Source: Candidatus Cloacimonetes bacterium 4572_55
GTDB taxonomy: Bacteria; 4572-55
Reading direction: 5' to 3'
Assembly: GCA_002084765.1 (NCBI GenBank)
Contig: NBMB01000005.1
Coordinates: forward strand, 30,255-94,254
Length of the DNA: 64,000 nucleotides
The notes beneath the pieces were generated by a model. It saw only the letters and a list, made by a program, of their open reading frames with translations, searched no databases and was not told where the DNA came from. Shown here in pieces: positions 53,721-61,672 of the stretch; position 1 is the stretch's first letter, and the number at the start of each line of letters is the position of its first letter. The position numbers and the translations under genes were made by a program.

Positions 53721-54830
53721 TCACTTCCACCGCACGCGCCCGAAGTTCCCCACAACACTCATCAGTAGGACATAGAATGGGGAGGTCACAAACCAAATCG
53801 GAAAGAAAGAGAGCAGTTCCTCTCGGTGAAACAGTCGGGCACTGGCTCGTAGCAATAGGAATTCGGCGACGCCCTTCATTAGCAGGAATAGGAGCCATGG
53901 GATCCATAGATATGGCTGCCAGAATCCGAGCGCGCCGCCCAGAACTACGGACAGGTTCACCAGAAAGATGAATATTAAAAATCCAAAAAATCGTTTGTTC
54001 AGTCGCCATTGAATACCGCTGTTGGACGCCCATCGTTTCCGTTGTCGATAAAACCCTGTCCAGGCGGTCTCTGTATCCGTCCATACTGCGGCTTCCGGAT
54101 CTGCAGAAAACCGGATTTTGGCTGAAGTTCGTCCCGCTATCAGTTGGATCAACAGCACATCGTCGCCGGATAGACGGTTCGCCATTTCTCCGAACCCTCC
54201 TACCTGATGATACAATTCCTTGCAATATGCCAGACTCGGTCCCGCTCCGGCAAAGGGCAACCCGCGTCGGGCTGTTGCCGCGGCCGCGCACATCAGCGTG
54301 AAAAAGTCAAACGACTGCCATATTTGCAAAAAGCCGCGGTCTTGCGGCTTGTAGTGGATCAATCCCAGAGTCATGCCCACGCCCTCCTCGAAATGCGCAA
54401 CCATACGCTCCAGCCAGTCCGGAGGCATGCGGCAATCCGCGTCTGTAGTCGCAATAATCTCCTGATCGCACTGTCGAATTGCGACGTCAATAGCAAACTT
54501 CTTCGGAGAAAATCCGGGAGGAGTCTCATCGATTCGGATCAACCGAATACGATCTGATCGGAGCTGGAATTTTTGTATAATCTGGCTGGTGCGGTCAGTC
54601 GAGCGGTCGTCCACCACATAAATGCAATAGTTGGGATAGGTCTGGTTTAGCGCGCACTCCAGGGTTCTGCCGATATGCGACTCCTCATTGCGAGCCGCTA
54701 TGATCACCCCGACAGAATAGCGTTTTTTATTCCTTCCGGGTCTCAGCCCCTTCAGTCCCCACGCAAGCCAGACCACAACAGCGGCGTACAGAGCACCTAA
54801 AATCGATATTGCCCAGGTAAATCCAATCAT
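53721..54830 (-). CDS. membrane family 2 glycosyltransferase
   Basis: 369 residues. Start moved to ATG 54830 because AGGAG lies 6 bases upstream. One N-terminal helix (MIGFTWAISILGALYAAVVV), a GT-A catalytic domain with SVGVIIAARNEESHIGRTLE, YVVDDRSTD, IATTDADCRMPPDWLE (DxD) and SGDDVLL plus RQRKRWASN (the QxxRW-like processive motif), then two to three C-terminal helices. It should transfer a sugar from a nucleotide donor onto a lipid or polysaccharide at the inner membrane face. The acceptor cannot be inferred. It lies downstream of the GNAT-like gene, with a repeat between. Confidence 0.88.
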   Translation of the reverse strand: MIGFTWAISILGALYAAVVVWLAWGLKGLRPGRNKKRYSVGVIIAARNEESHIGRTLECALNQTYPNYCIYVVDDRSTDRTSQIIQKFQLRSDRIRLIRIDETPPGFSPKKFAIDVAIRQCDQEIIATTDADCRMPPDWLERMVAHFEEGVGMTLGLIHYKPQDRGFLQIWQSFDFFTLMCAAAATARRGLPFAGAGPSLAYCKELYHQVGGFGEMANRLSGDDVLLIQLIAGRTSAKIRFSADPEAAVWTDTETAWTGFYRQRKRWASNSGIQWRLNKRFFGFLIFIFLVNLSVVLGGALGFWQPYLWIPWLLFLLMKGVAEFLLLRASARLFHREELLSFFPIWFVTSPFYVLLMSVVGNFGRVRWK

Positions 54831-54857
54831 AGCTTCTCCTATCCACAAATTTTCATC

Positions 54858-54888
54858 CGCAGATCACGCAGATTTTCGCAGATTATGA
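54858..54888. repeat. TCTGCG dispersed repeat copy
   Basis: CCGCAGATCACGCAGATT followed by CGCAGATTA, in the 65-base gap between two minus-strand genes. Same family A core as at 7850, 34002, 46111 and 56093. Confidence 0.7.
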
Positions 54889-54895
54889 GAGATAA

Positions 54896-56023
54896 TTAAA
54901 GTGGGCGAGCGTACGCGCGATAAATTTTATAGAGCTTGCCTCCCATATCCTCGATCGCCCTATTGACCAGAACATTATCTTCCAATGTCCAAGAAATTTC
55001 TCCGCCTCGATAGCCTATAGCCCGTGCGCGGCGGAAAGTTTCTTTGTAAAACATCGCCTCGATCCCTCGCTTGCGGAAACCGGGCTTGACTCCCAATAGC
55101 AAGAGGCGCCCGCAGTCTATATGCCGGATGTGGTGCATCAGCTTTAGCCACCCAAAAGGCAGAAGTCTCCCGTTGATCTTCTTCAATGCCTGGTTGACGT
55201 TGGGCAAGGTCAGAGAAAATCCGACTGGCTCTCCGTCCACTTCCGCGAATAGTCCCAACTCTGGAACCAAGATCGGCTTCAACTCCTTTGCCAGATGAAC
55301 GATCTCCGCGTCGGTCAGCGGAACAAATCCCCAGTTATCCTCCCAAGCCAGTCGATACAACTCCTTGACAATTCCGATATCTCGTGAAAGTTGCTTCGAA
55401 TCGATGGAGCGCAGGGTAATATTGTGCCTTTTCATCATCCTTTCCGCTATCCGGATCACGCGTGAGTTCAGATTTCCGTCCTTTTCCGCAGAAAAAGAAT
55501 AGGCGTGCAGATCTTTTGCCTTGGCAAACCCATAGTGCTCGATCAGGTCTGCGTAATAGGGCGGATTGTGCGTCATCATTATGTACGGGGGATGCTCAAA
55601 TCCTTTGATAAGAAGGCTCCACTCGTGGTTGGTGGAAAAATTCCCCGGACCGCGCATAATCTCCATCCCCCGATCCCGCAACCAATTCGCCGCGGTATCG
55701 AGAAGAGCTGTCGATACGTCTATATCATTCACGCACTCAAAAAATCCGAAAAATCCGGCTTTCTCATTATGCGTCTCGTTGTGAACCCGATCAATCGACG
55801 CGCTGATCCGACCTACGATCTTACCATCTCGTTTGGCCCAGAAAAGTTGCGTCTCGCTATGCAGATGATAAGGGTCTTTTTTCGGACTCAGCCGATCCAA
55901 CTGCGCCACGATCAATGGGGGAATCCAGGCGGGATCGTCCTTATAGATGGTCCAAGCAAAATTGATAAATTTTTTCAGATAAGAGGGCTTAGAGGGAATT
56001 GCCTCGACTGTGATTGATTTCAT
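54896..56023 (-). CDS. GNAT-like acyltransferase superfamily protein
   Basis: 375 residues with two GNAT-like halves. The N-terminal one (KFINFAWTIYKDDPAWIPP, LFWAKRDGKIVGRISASID) and the C-terminal one (GLFAEVDGEPVGFSLTLPNV, RLLLLGVKPGFRKRGIEAMF, the acetyl-CoA loop, and ISWTLEDNVLVNRAIEDMGG) both look intact. The family is widespread in environmental bacteria and its substrate is not established. AAGGA lies about 9 bases before ATG 56023. Confidence 0.8.
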   Translation of the reverse strand: MKSITVEAIPSKPSYLKKFINFAWTIYKDDPAWIPPLIVAQLDRLSPKKDPYHLHSETQLFWAKRDGKIVGRISASIDRVHNETHNEKAGFFGFFECVNDIDVSTALLDTAANWLRDRGMEIMRGPGNFSTNHEWSLLIKGFEHPPYIMMTHNPPYYADLIEHYGFAKAKDLHAYSFSAEKDGNLNSRVIRIAERMMKRHNITLRSIDSKQLSRDIGIVKELYRLAWEDNWGFVPLTDAEIVHLAKELKPILVPELGLFAEVDGEPVGFSLTLPNVNQALKKINGRLLPFGWLKLMHHIRHIDCGRLLLLGVKPGFRKRGIEAMFYKETFRRARAIGYRGGEISWTLEDNVLVNRAIEDMGGKLYKIYRAYARPL

Positions 56024-56069
56024 GCCGATTTTCCTTTTGAAAAGTGTGAAAAATAGCGTCGTTCCTTTA

Positions 56070-56219
56070 GCCTGGATTATTCGTCATCACGGAAATCGAT
56101 CCGCAGATTACGCAGATTATCGCAGATGAGATATCTGGACGGAAATCGATCCGCAGATTACGCAGATTATCGCAGATGAGATATCTGGTTCTCCGAGGCT
56201 TATGAATAATGCAGGTTAG
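56070..56219. repeat. composite repeat: family A units framed by family B ends
   Basis: Two nearly identical units of about 48 bp (starting GGAAATCGATCCGCAGATTA at 56091 and 56139, ending AGATATCTGG) lie between an inverted pair of family B ends: CCTGGATTATTCGTCATCAC (56071-56090) and GGCTTATGAATAATGCAGG (56198-56216). The last bases touch the cdsA stop codon region. It looks like one mobile-type non-coding element that has spread by an unknown route. Confidence 0.65.
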
Positions 56220-57043
56220 AAAACAAAATATCGTAAAAAATAATACGTTGCCGGTATGGTGAGAAAAGACGCGTCGAGCCGATCAAGGACGCCGCCGTGT
56301 CCCGGCAAGATATTGGATGAGTCTTTCACCCCCATATCTCGTTTGATCAGGGACTCGATAAGGTCGCCGAGCTGACCGATAACACCAATCAGCAAGCCAA
56401 GATAGGCTGAGTCCGCCCATGAGAGATAGTCCGCGTAGGCCAGCTTCAGTGCTATGACTGAAAGTATGGAAAATAACAAGCCAAAAACAGATCCTTCCAC
56501 AGATTTATTGGGCGAAATCGCGGGACAAAATTTTCTTTTTCCAAATTTTTTTCCGAATCCATACGCTGCGGTATCGTTTATCCATGTTGGAATTAATGCC
56601 AGAAATATAAACCCGATTCCCAGGCTGTCTGATAGATAAAATTGAGAGTGGAGCTCTCGCAAGAGGATTGCGTGAGCCGGTAAAAAAGCGGCGTATAATA
56701 GACCCAACAGTGTGACCGCGATACGAAAAACGCCTTGATCCGGTTTGAAAGTTCGCAGCTCGATCAGCATAAGTCCGACAAATATGAATAGCGTGAGTCC
56801 GGCAAAATCGTGATCATGGAAAAAAAAGAGGTTGATCGGAATGAGCAGTCCCGCGATGATTCCAGCGACTTCGTGCGTTTCAATCCGACCTACTCGGCAC
56901 ATTGCATAAAATTCTCGTTGGGACAGAAATACGATTCCTACGATCAGAGCCAGAAAAGCGTATCCTCCGAGCCATGTAATTCCGAAGATCACAGGGATTG
57001 CAATGACTGAGACCAAAATCCGCTGGGCTAAATTTGACGGCAT
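56216..57043 (-). CDS. cdsA: phosphatidate cytidylyltransferase CdsA
   Basis: 275 residues with about eight membrane helices. Makes CDP-diacylglycerol from CTP and phosphatidic acid. The signature spans ESLIKRDMGVKDSSNILPGH and GGVLDRLDASF near the C-terminus; NDTAAYGFGKKFGKRKF is also typical. Start set at ATG 57043 (GGAG 9 bases upstream, hydrophobic N-terminus RILVSVIAIPVIFGITWLGG); the longer frame reaches into the remnant of another gene. Its stop overlaps the end of a repeat. Confidence 0.93.
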   Translation of the reverse strand: MPSNLAQRILVSVIAIPVIFGITWLGGYAFLALIVGIVFLSQREFYAMCRVGRIETHEVAGIIAGLLIPINLFFFHDHDFAGLTLFIFVGLMLIELRTFKPDQGVFRIAVTLLGLLYAAFLPAHAILLRELHSQFYLSDSLGIGFIFLALIPTWINDTAAYGFGKKFGKRKFCPAISPNKSVEGSVFGLLFSILSVIALKLAYADYLSWADSAYLGLLIGVIGQLGDLIESLIKRDMGVKDSSNILPGHGGVLDRLDASFLTIPATYYFLRYFVF

Positions 57044-57048
57044 AATTT

Positions 57049-57276
57049 TTACTCCGGCGCGGGCGTTAATGATTTTTTGTATTGCTTGTATATTGGCAGG
57101 AAAAATGAAAAAAGAGCCAGGATCAATAAAGCGAGGCTGATCGGTCAAGTCACAAATATGGCGGCTTGATCCATCAACAACGCTCGGCGCAGATTCGACT
57201 CGACCATAAATCCGAGGATCATTGCCAGCACAACAGAGGCTTCCAACCGATAATCAGGATAAATCCTTGCAATAAA
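57049..57276 (-). pseudogene. C-terminal remnant of a TctA-type (tripartite tricarboxylate transporter) permease
   Basis: Frame with residues RLEASVVLAMILGFMVESN, LRRALLMDQAAIFVT, a TGA stop, then PISLALLILALFSFFLPI and a Lys-rich end (KQYKKS) before a terminal stop at 57049-57051. This is the C-terminal end of TctA-family permeases (the family has FxTRPISL, so the TGA stands where CGA for Arg is expected). No matching sequence exists upstream beyond 57276, so only the last 70 or so codons remain and they are broken by a nonsense codon. It ends 5 bases before the cdsA start, whose ribosome site lies in its last codons. Confidence 0.7.
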
Positions 57277-57552
57277 TTATGTAATAATTCCATAGATAAT
57301 TCTCTTTATATGAAAAATAAACTTCTCAAGATGAAAGACATAGACCGCTAATTTCAAGACGCAAACGAAGTGATCCAGATCGTGAAAATAACACGCATGA
57401 AAGGTATTGTAAAGAAAAATCTCAGAACGAGTCAGCCTGTAAACATTTTTTAATACATAGGGTATAGGCGTTTTTTGGAGCTTTGTTAAAAAATTGTCAT
57501 GAACATTTTTTTTTATGACCATCGTTTTATGGAAATTGGAGGGAAACGAACT
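57277..57552. other. intergenic region upstream of the TolB-like gene
   Basis: About 275 bases beyond the tctA remnant with no credible gene; AT-rich, no repeat recognised. GGAGGG at 57538-57543 is the ribosome site of the next gene. Confidence 0.4.
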
Positions 57553-58554
57553 ATGAATTTTCGTATTGGATTGGCGAACTTATGGATCGGTCTGTGGTTG
57601 CTGTTGATAACGGCAAGCCCGTTGTATTCTGCGGAACAAAGCACTATTCACGGTCGAATTGAGTTGGTGGAAGATCGTATTTTTCTGGTAGAAAATCCGG
57701 AGAGCACCTCACGAACCGCATATTTGATCATGGGTGAGCTTGCGGCGCAAATTCGATCCAAAGTCGGGGCTATGGCGCGGATTATCGGGGAGACCGAGAT
57801 GGAATCTAAGACTCGCTGGGTTCTTACCGCTCAGGAGTATCTCATTCTGACCCCGCCGGAAAAGAACGAGGGATCGATCCCATCGGAAGATTTGATCGCT
57901 TTCGCCGCGATCAAACAGGATCGGAAAGGAGTCTATCTGATCAAGCCGGATGGGTCTGATCTGAAAAAAATTTCTACAGTGAACGGCGATTATGCCAATA
58001 TCTGTTGGTCTCAGGATGGCGGATTTTTGCTGTATGACTACTCGAACGAATTGACGGAAAATCCGGTTCTCTATACGGTGAGTATGGCGAATAAGCGGGC
58101 GCGTCCCCATAACGCGTTAGTGTCGAGACCGTCGGCAAAGGCCTCGCACTTCGGTTATTCGCCGGACGGAACACAGCAAATCGTTAGCAAGGAAAAGGAT
58201 GGGAAAAAACAGTTATATTTGCTAAACCTGCTGACCGGGAAGGAAAAAAAGCTCTCTGATGGCAAAGGGAACGATATTCGTCCGGTTTGGTCCGGGGACG
58301 GTTCTCGTATTGCCTATATCTCGGACCGAGACGGGACAAATTGGCTCTATCTGATGGACGTCTCAAAAAAGAAATTAACGCTGATTCAGACCAATTTCGC
58401 GGTTTTTGGTCCGATCGACTGGACGCATGATCAAGATCATATCGCGCTGTTGCATGAACAGACAGTCCATCTGGTTTCGATTAAAAAGGAAGGCGGGATC
58501 AAAAAATTGACAGATGGCGAACTGAAGTGCTACGAGGTCAGCTGCGCGCCTTAA
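57553..58554 (+). CDS. secreted TolB-like (PD40) beta-propeller protein
   Basis: 333 residues from ATG 57553, which has GGAGGG 9 bases upstream and a signal peptide (FRIGLANLWIGLWLLLITAS, cut near YSA). Residues 25-125 form a small OB-like or unknown domain. Residues 130-333 carry PD40/WD40-like blades: IYLIKPDGSDLKKIS-type, FGYSPDGTQQIVSKEKDGKK, RPVWSGDGSRIAYISDRDGT and PIDWTHDQDHIALLHE. Such propellers bind partners in the periplasm; no Tol/Pal genes are near. It converges on the T9SS-type gene and shares its terminator. Confidence 0.75.
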   Translation: MNFRIGLANLWIGLWLLLITASPLYSAEQSTIHGRIELVEDRIFLVENPESTSRTAYLIMGELAAQIRSKVGAMARIIGETEMESKTRWVLTAQEYLILTPPEKNEGSIPSEDLIAFAAIKQDRKGVYLIKPDGSDLKKISTVNGDYANICWSQDGGFLLYDYSNELTENPVLYTVSMANKRARPHNALVSRPSAKASHFGYSPDGTQQIVSKEKDGKKQLYLLNLLTGKEKKLSDGKGNDIRPVWSGDGSRIAYISDRDGTNWLYLMDVSKKKLTLIQTNFAVFGPIDWTHDQDHIALLHEQTVHLVSIKKEGGIKKLTDGELKCYEVSCAP

Positions 58555-58575
58555 TCACGTTTTGTTATAAAAAAT

Positions 58576-58620
58576 AAAAAAGCTCCAAACTCAGCGTTAT
58601 CAATGGATTTGGAGCTTTTT
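58576..58620. terminator. bidirectional intrinsic terminator between convergent genes
   Basis: AAAAAGCTCCAAA (58577-58589) pairs with TTTGGAGCTTTTT (58608-58620) around an 18-base loop, giving T-tracts on both strands. It serves the TolB-like gene on + and the secreted protein gene on -. Confidence 0.9.
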
Positions 58621-58665
58621 ATCGTAGGGATGGTCCTCCTGAATTTCCGTTTTATGCTCGCGCGC

Positions 58666-61494
58666 TTATTTCAGCAGAACCATGCGCTTGGACTGATCAA
58701 AGCCGGACTCGGTCCTGAATCGATAGAAATAGACGCCGCCAGCTACCTGCTCTCCATGGTCGTTTCGACCGTCCCATTGCGCCTGATGATGATCGGCGTT
58801 TTTGTCTGAATCCACTAAAGAGCGAACCGATTGACCCGCGCTATTATAAATCTTTAGAGAGACTTGGCTCTCCTTGGGCAGGTCGTATCGGATCATTGTC
58901 ATGGGATTAAACGGGTTGGGATAGTTTTGGTACAGCACGTATGCTTGCGGCAAGCGGCGCGTGTGATCTGGTTGATCTTCAATTGCAACCGGTTCCATCT
59001 CTCTGCCGAAAACCCAGGTGATATTTTCCGCTCTTCCTCCGTGATTATTTCCAGAGAAATCGGCAAGATCTATGCCGTAACCTTCATCAAAGCGCCAATA
59101 CCCGATCAATCCCTCTTCGGAGCCGAATCCAGCAAGATAATGATCTTTATAGATTTGGATTTCATCAACGGATCGAGGATGATCCCAGATTCTGAGTTCA
59201 TCGATAATACCGTCAAAAACCCAGCTGGTGAGGCTGACCGAGGCTCCGATTACCAGATCGATCTCGCTATTGTCCGTAATCTCGCCGCTTGGAGTGCCTC
59301 CGGAAACGGTGATCTCTTGCTCCTCGCCGTTAATATACATCTTGACCTCGCTGGTTTCACTTTGATATGTCACCGCGACATGTTGCCATGCATTCAAGGT
59401 CAATGAGTTGGGAGGGGAATTCAGAAATCCTCTGCCTTCTGTTCCTGCCAGCCAAACACCGAGACTGTGGTCGTTCATGGGACTTGAAACTCCGTTTAGG
59501 AAGAGCGATATGTGCATTTTGTCGATAATTCGCCCAAACCCGACATTATCCAGTTGACCCCAACTATAGGGGTTGATCCAGGCTTCGATAGTCACGTTGT
59601 CGGTCAGATTCAGCTCTGGGGTGGCGGGGCATTGGATATAGCTATTCCAGGCGTTGAACTCCACCGCGCTTTGATTATTAAATACGAGGATATAATCTTC
59701 TTTGATCACGGTTTGATTCAGAGACTCGTTTGAGGCAGTCAACCGAACCGTATAAGTCCCTGATTCTTCATACACATAAGAGGGGTTTTGCTCTTCCGAA
59801 TCCACCTCTCCGTCATTGTCAAAGTCCCATTCCCATGCGGTCAGGTCGGGATAGCCCACGGAGAGGTCGGTGAAATGGACGGCAAGCGGAGCGTGACCCG
59901 TGATGCGGTTTACCTCAAAATTAGGAATCACGATCTCGCCCAAGGTAAACGCGGCGATACGCGTGTCCCAATCAAAACTTCCGGTTCTCGATATGTACTC
60001 GTTTGTGTACCAAAAAGTCTCGTCGTCGATCGGGTCCACGGTCATCATGCTGTAATCTCCCCAGCGATTTCCAGACCCGCTCTGGGACCCTCCTCCAGCT
60101 GCCAAAACCAATTCGGGATAGGTCATCTCATTGAGCGGATCGTCGCCTTGACGCCCGGTGATACAGGAGGAGGGATACGTTCGCTCGCTTGACAAGCTGT
60201 AACCCAGGGCAATATCGCCGCTGCCGTTCATAGCCGCGCTGCCCATCCACCGATGTTGGTCGTCCGGCGCGAACGTGCTTTGTTGATGAACTTCCCATCC
60301 CTGATCGTAATTCCGCAACTCGTACCAACGCACTCCGGCATGGTCAAAATCGACGTCCACAGTATGATTCACGACCATTGTTTGATATTCGCCAAAATTT
60401 CGGTATTGGAGACTATACATGAGCCGGTCTGATATCGCGTCCAAGCCGTCGTTGATGTCTGGCTGAGGGATGCAATCTCTGGCACCAAAGCACATACCTG
60501 GATCAAAGTAGGCGGTGACTACGGAGCCTTGCAGACTGAATGTCGAATTTTCTGGGTTGTCCCAATCTACGTCGAATTCCCAGATTTGTATTTGGTTTGA
60601 ACCGGAAATACGAGCAAAGTAATTTGGCGTACCTTCCGGAGGAGGGGGTCCGTCCAAATCGGCAGGCAGAAATCCCCGAAGGGAAAATCGACTGAAATAG
60701 ACCATGCGGGCGTCTGGATCTCCGTTTAACATAGCGTCTCGGTCAAACGCGATCGCGCCCGCGCCGAAGTTTCCGTAGAATTCGTTTGCCGACATATAGT
60801 ATCCGTCTGGCCAAATTCCAAATTTGGGATAATCCGGCATGACATTGCCGAAGGAATACCCGTAGCGATACCATGTTCCGGTGGGGTCCCCGGTTTGGGA
60901 GACTGCTATACATTCATAAAAGTCTTCATTTTCACCATCGTCAGGAATAGCGAATTGGGTGAGTATCCATCGGTCTGCCAGATGGTCATAGACCACGATC
61001 GGGTCCCCGTCGTTCTCAAATTCGCACTGTCCGCCAAAATCTTGCCACAGGGTGCGATTGGCTACAGGTCCATATAATAGCGTTCCCTGCTTGTCCCATA
61101 TCGCAAAGCTGGAGTTGACCATTTGGATATAATGGTTCGCTCCCACATCTCCGACTGGGTCAGGAGGCGCGCCGCTGGATAGATCAATGCCGTCAAAATT
61201 CAATAGAATCTCCCGGCTGTTATGGTCCCGGGAACCTTGTTGACTTTGCCGGACAGGATCGCCGTCCTGCAGGGGATTGTCGGCTCCATAAGGCAAAGGG
61301 AGTTGATAATTAAAAATCTCTCGAGGCTCCTTTGCCCGAGGAGGAATCTGCGGCATATTCCGCAACGGAGGAGAGATATCCCAACGACCCGGTCCACTCA
61401 CAGTGGGCGGATCGTCCGCCGCGTGGGGCACTCCCGGATACCATATCCATAAAATCATAAAAATCGCCAAAAAAAATCGAATGAAACGAGACAT
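58666..61494 (-). CDS. large secreted protein with PKD, LamG and T9SS/FlgD-type C-terminal sorting domain
   Basis: 942 residues. Signal peptide (FIRFFLAIFMILWIWYPGVP, cut near HAA). Residues about 90-500 are an unrecognised propeller-like region (VGDVGANHYIQMVNSSFAIW, YCIAVS-type blocks, many Trp/Tyr/Asp). Then a PKD domain (about 520-600, WEWDFDNDGEVDSEEQNPSY), a LamG/concanavalin-like domain (about 615-828, INPYSWGQ, WQHVAVTYQS, DELRIWDHPRS, GYWRFDEG) and the C-terminal sorting domain (850-942, YQNYPNPFNPMTMIRYDLP, GGVYFYRF). That last block is the FlgD-like/T9SS type A tail of FCB-group cargo. So it is predicted to be exported to the cell surface; the target it binds is unknown. GGGGG lies 5 bases before ATG 61494. 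Confidence 0.85.
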   Translation of the reverse strand: MSRFIRFFLAIFMILWIWYPGVPHAADDPPTVSGPGRWDISPPLRNMPQIPPRAKEPREIFNYQLPLPYGADNPLQDGDPVRQSQQGSRDHNSREILLNFDGIDLSSGAPPDPVGDVGANHYIQMVNSSFAIWDKQGTLLYGPVANRTLWQDFGGQCEFENDGDPIVVYDHLADRWILTQFAIPDDGENEDFYECIAVSQTGDPTGTWYRYGYSFGNVMPDYPKFGIWPDGYYMSANEFYGNFGAGAIAFDRDAMLNGDPDARMVYFSRFSLRGFLPADLDGPPPPEGTPNYFARISGSNQIQIWEFDVDWDNPENSTFSLQGSVVTAYFDPGMCFGARDCIPQPDINDGLDAISDRLMYSLQYRNFGEYQTMVVNHTVDVDFDHAGVRWYELRNYDQGWEVHQQSTFAPDDQHRWMGSAAMNGSGDIALGYSLSSERTYPSSCITGRQGDDPLNEMTYPELVLAAGGGSQSGSGNRWGDYSMMTVDPIDDETFWYTNEYISRTGSFDWDTRIAAFTLGEIVIPNFEVNRITGHAPLAVHFTDLSVGYPDLTAWEWDFDNDGEVDSEEQNPSYVYEESGTYTVRLTASNESLNQTVIKEDYILVFNNQSAVEFNAWNSYIQCPATPELNLTDNVTIEAWINPYSWGQLDNVGFGRIIDKMHISLFLNGVSSPMNDHSLGVWLAGTEGRGFLNSPPNSLTLNAWQHVAVTYQSETSEVKMYINGEEQEITVSGGTPSGEITDNSEIDLVIGASVSLTSWVFDGIIDELRIWDHPRSVDEIQIYKDHYLAGFGSEEGLIGYWRFDEGYGIDLADFSGNNHGGRAENITWVFGREMEPVAIEDQPDHTRRLPQAYVLYQNYPNPFNPMTMIRYDLPKESQVSLKIYNSAGQSVRSLVDSDKNADHHQAQWDGRNDHGEQVAGGVYFYRFRTESGFDQSKRMVLLK

Positions 61495-61609
61495 TTATCC
61501 CCCTTTCTGGAGAAAAATCGTTAATGAAAAATAGAGACGTCAAAATCGAAGATAGGTAGTTCGAGCTTAAGATTGGATATAAAGTGGCAGGATGTCAACA
61601 AAAATGTAT

Positions 61610-61654
61610 AGTGGGGAAAAAATAAGGGAGAATAGGTCGCTACTCTCCCTTTTT
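61610..61654 (-). terminator. intrinsic terminator of the CheA-like gene
   Basis: On the minus strand AAGGGAGAGTAG pairs with CTATTCTCCCTT (one mismatch) around a 4-base loop and runs into ATTTTTTCCCC. It lies 20 bases after the CheA-like stop; the + strand reading also gives a short T-tract. Confidence 0.75.
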
Positions 61655-61672
61655 CCAACTGACAAAATCGCG

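Noticed and set aside
57166-57351. 61-codon + strand frame upstream of the TolB-like gene
   Set aside because: It lies antisense to the tctA remnant, which explains the sequence; no ribosome site.
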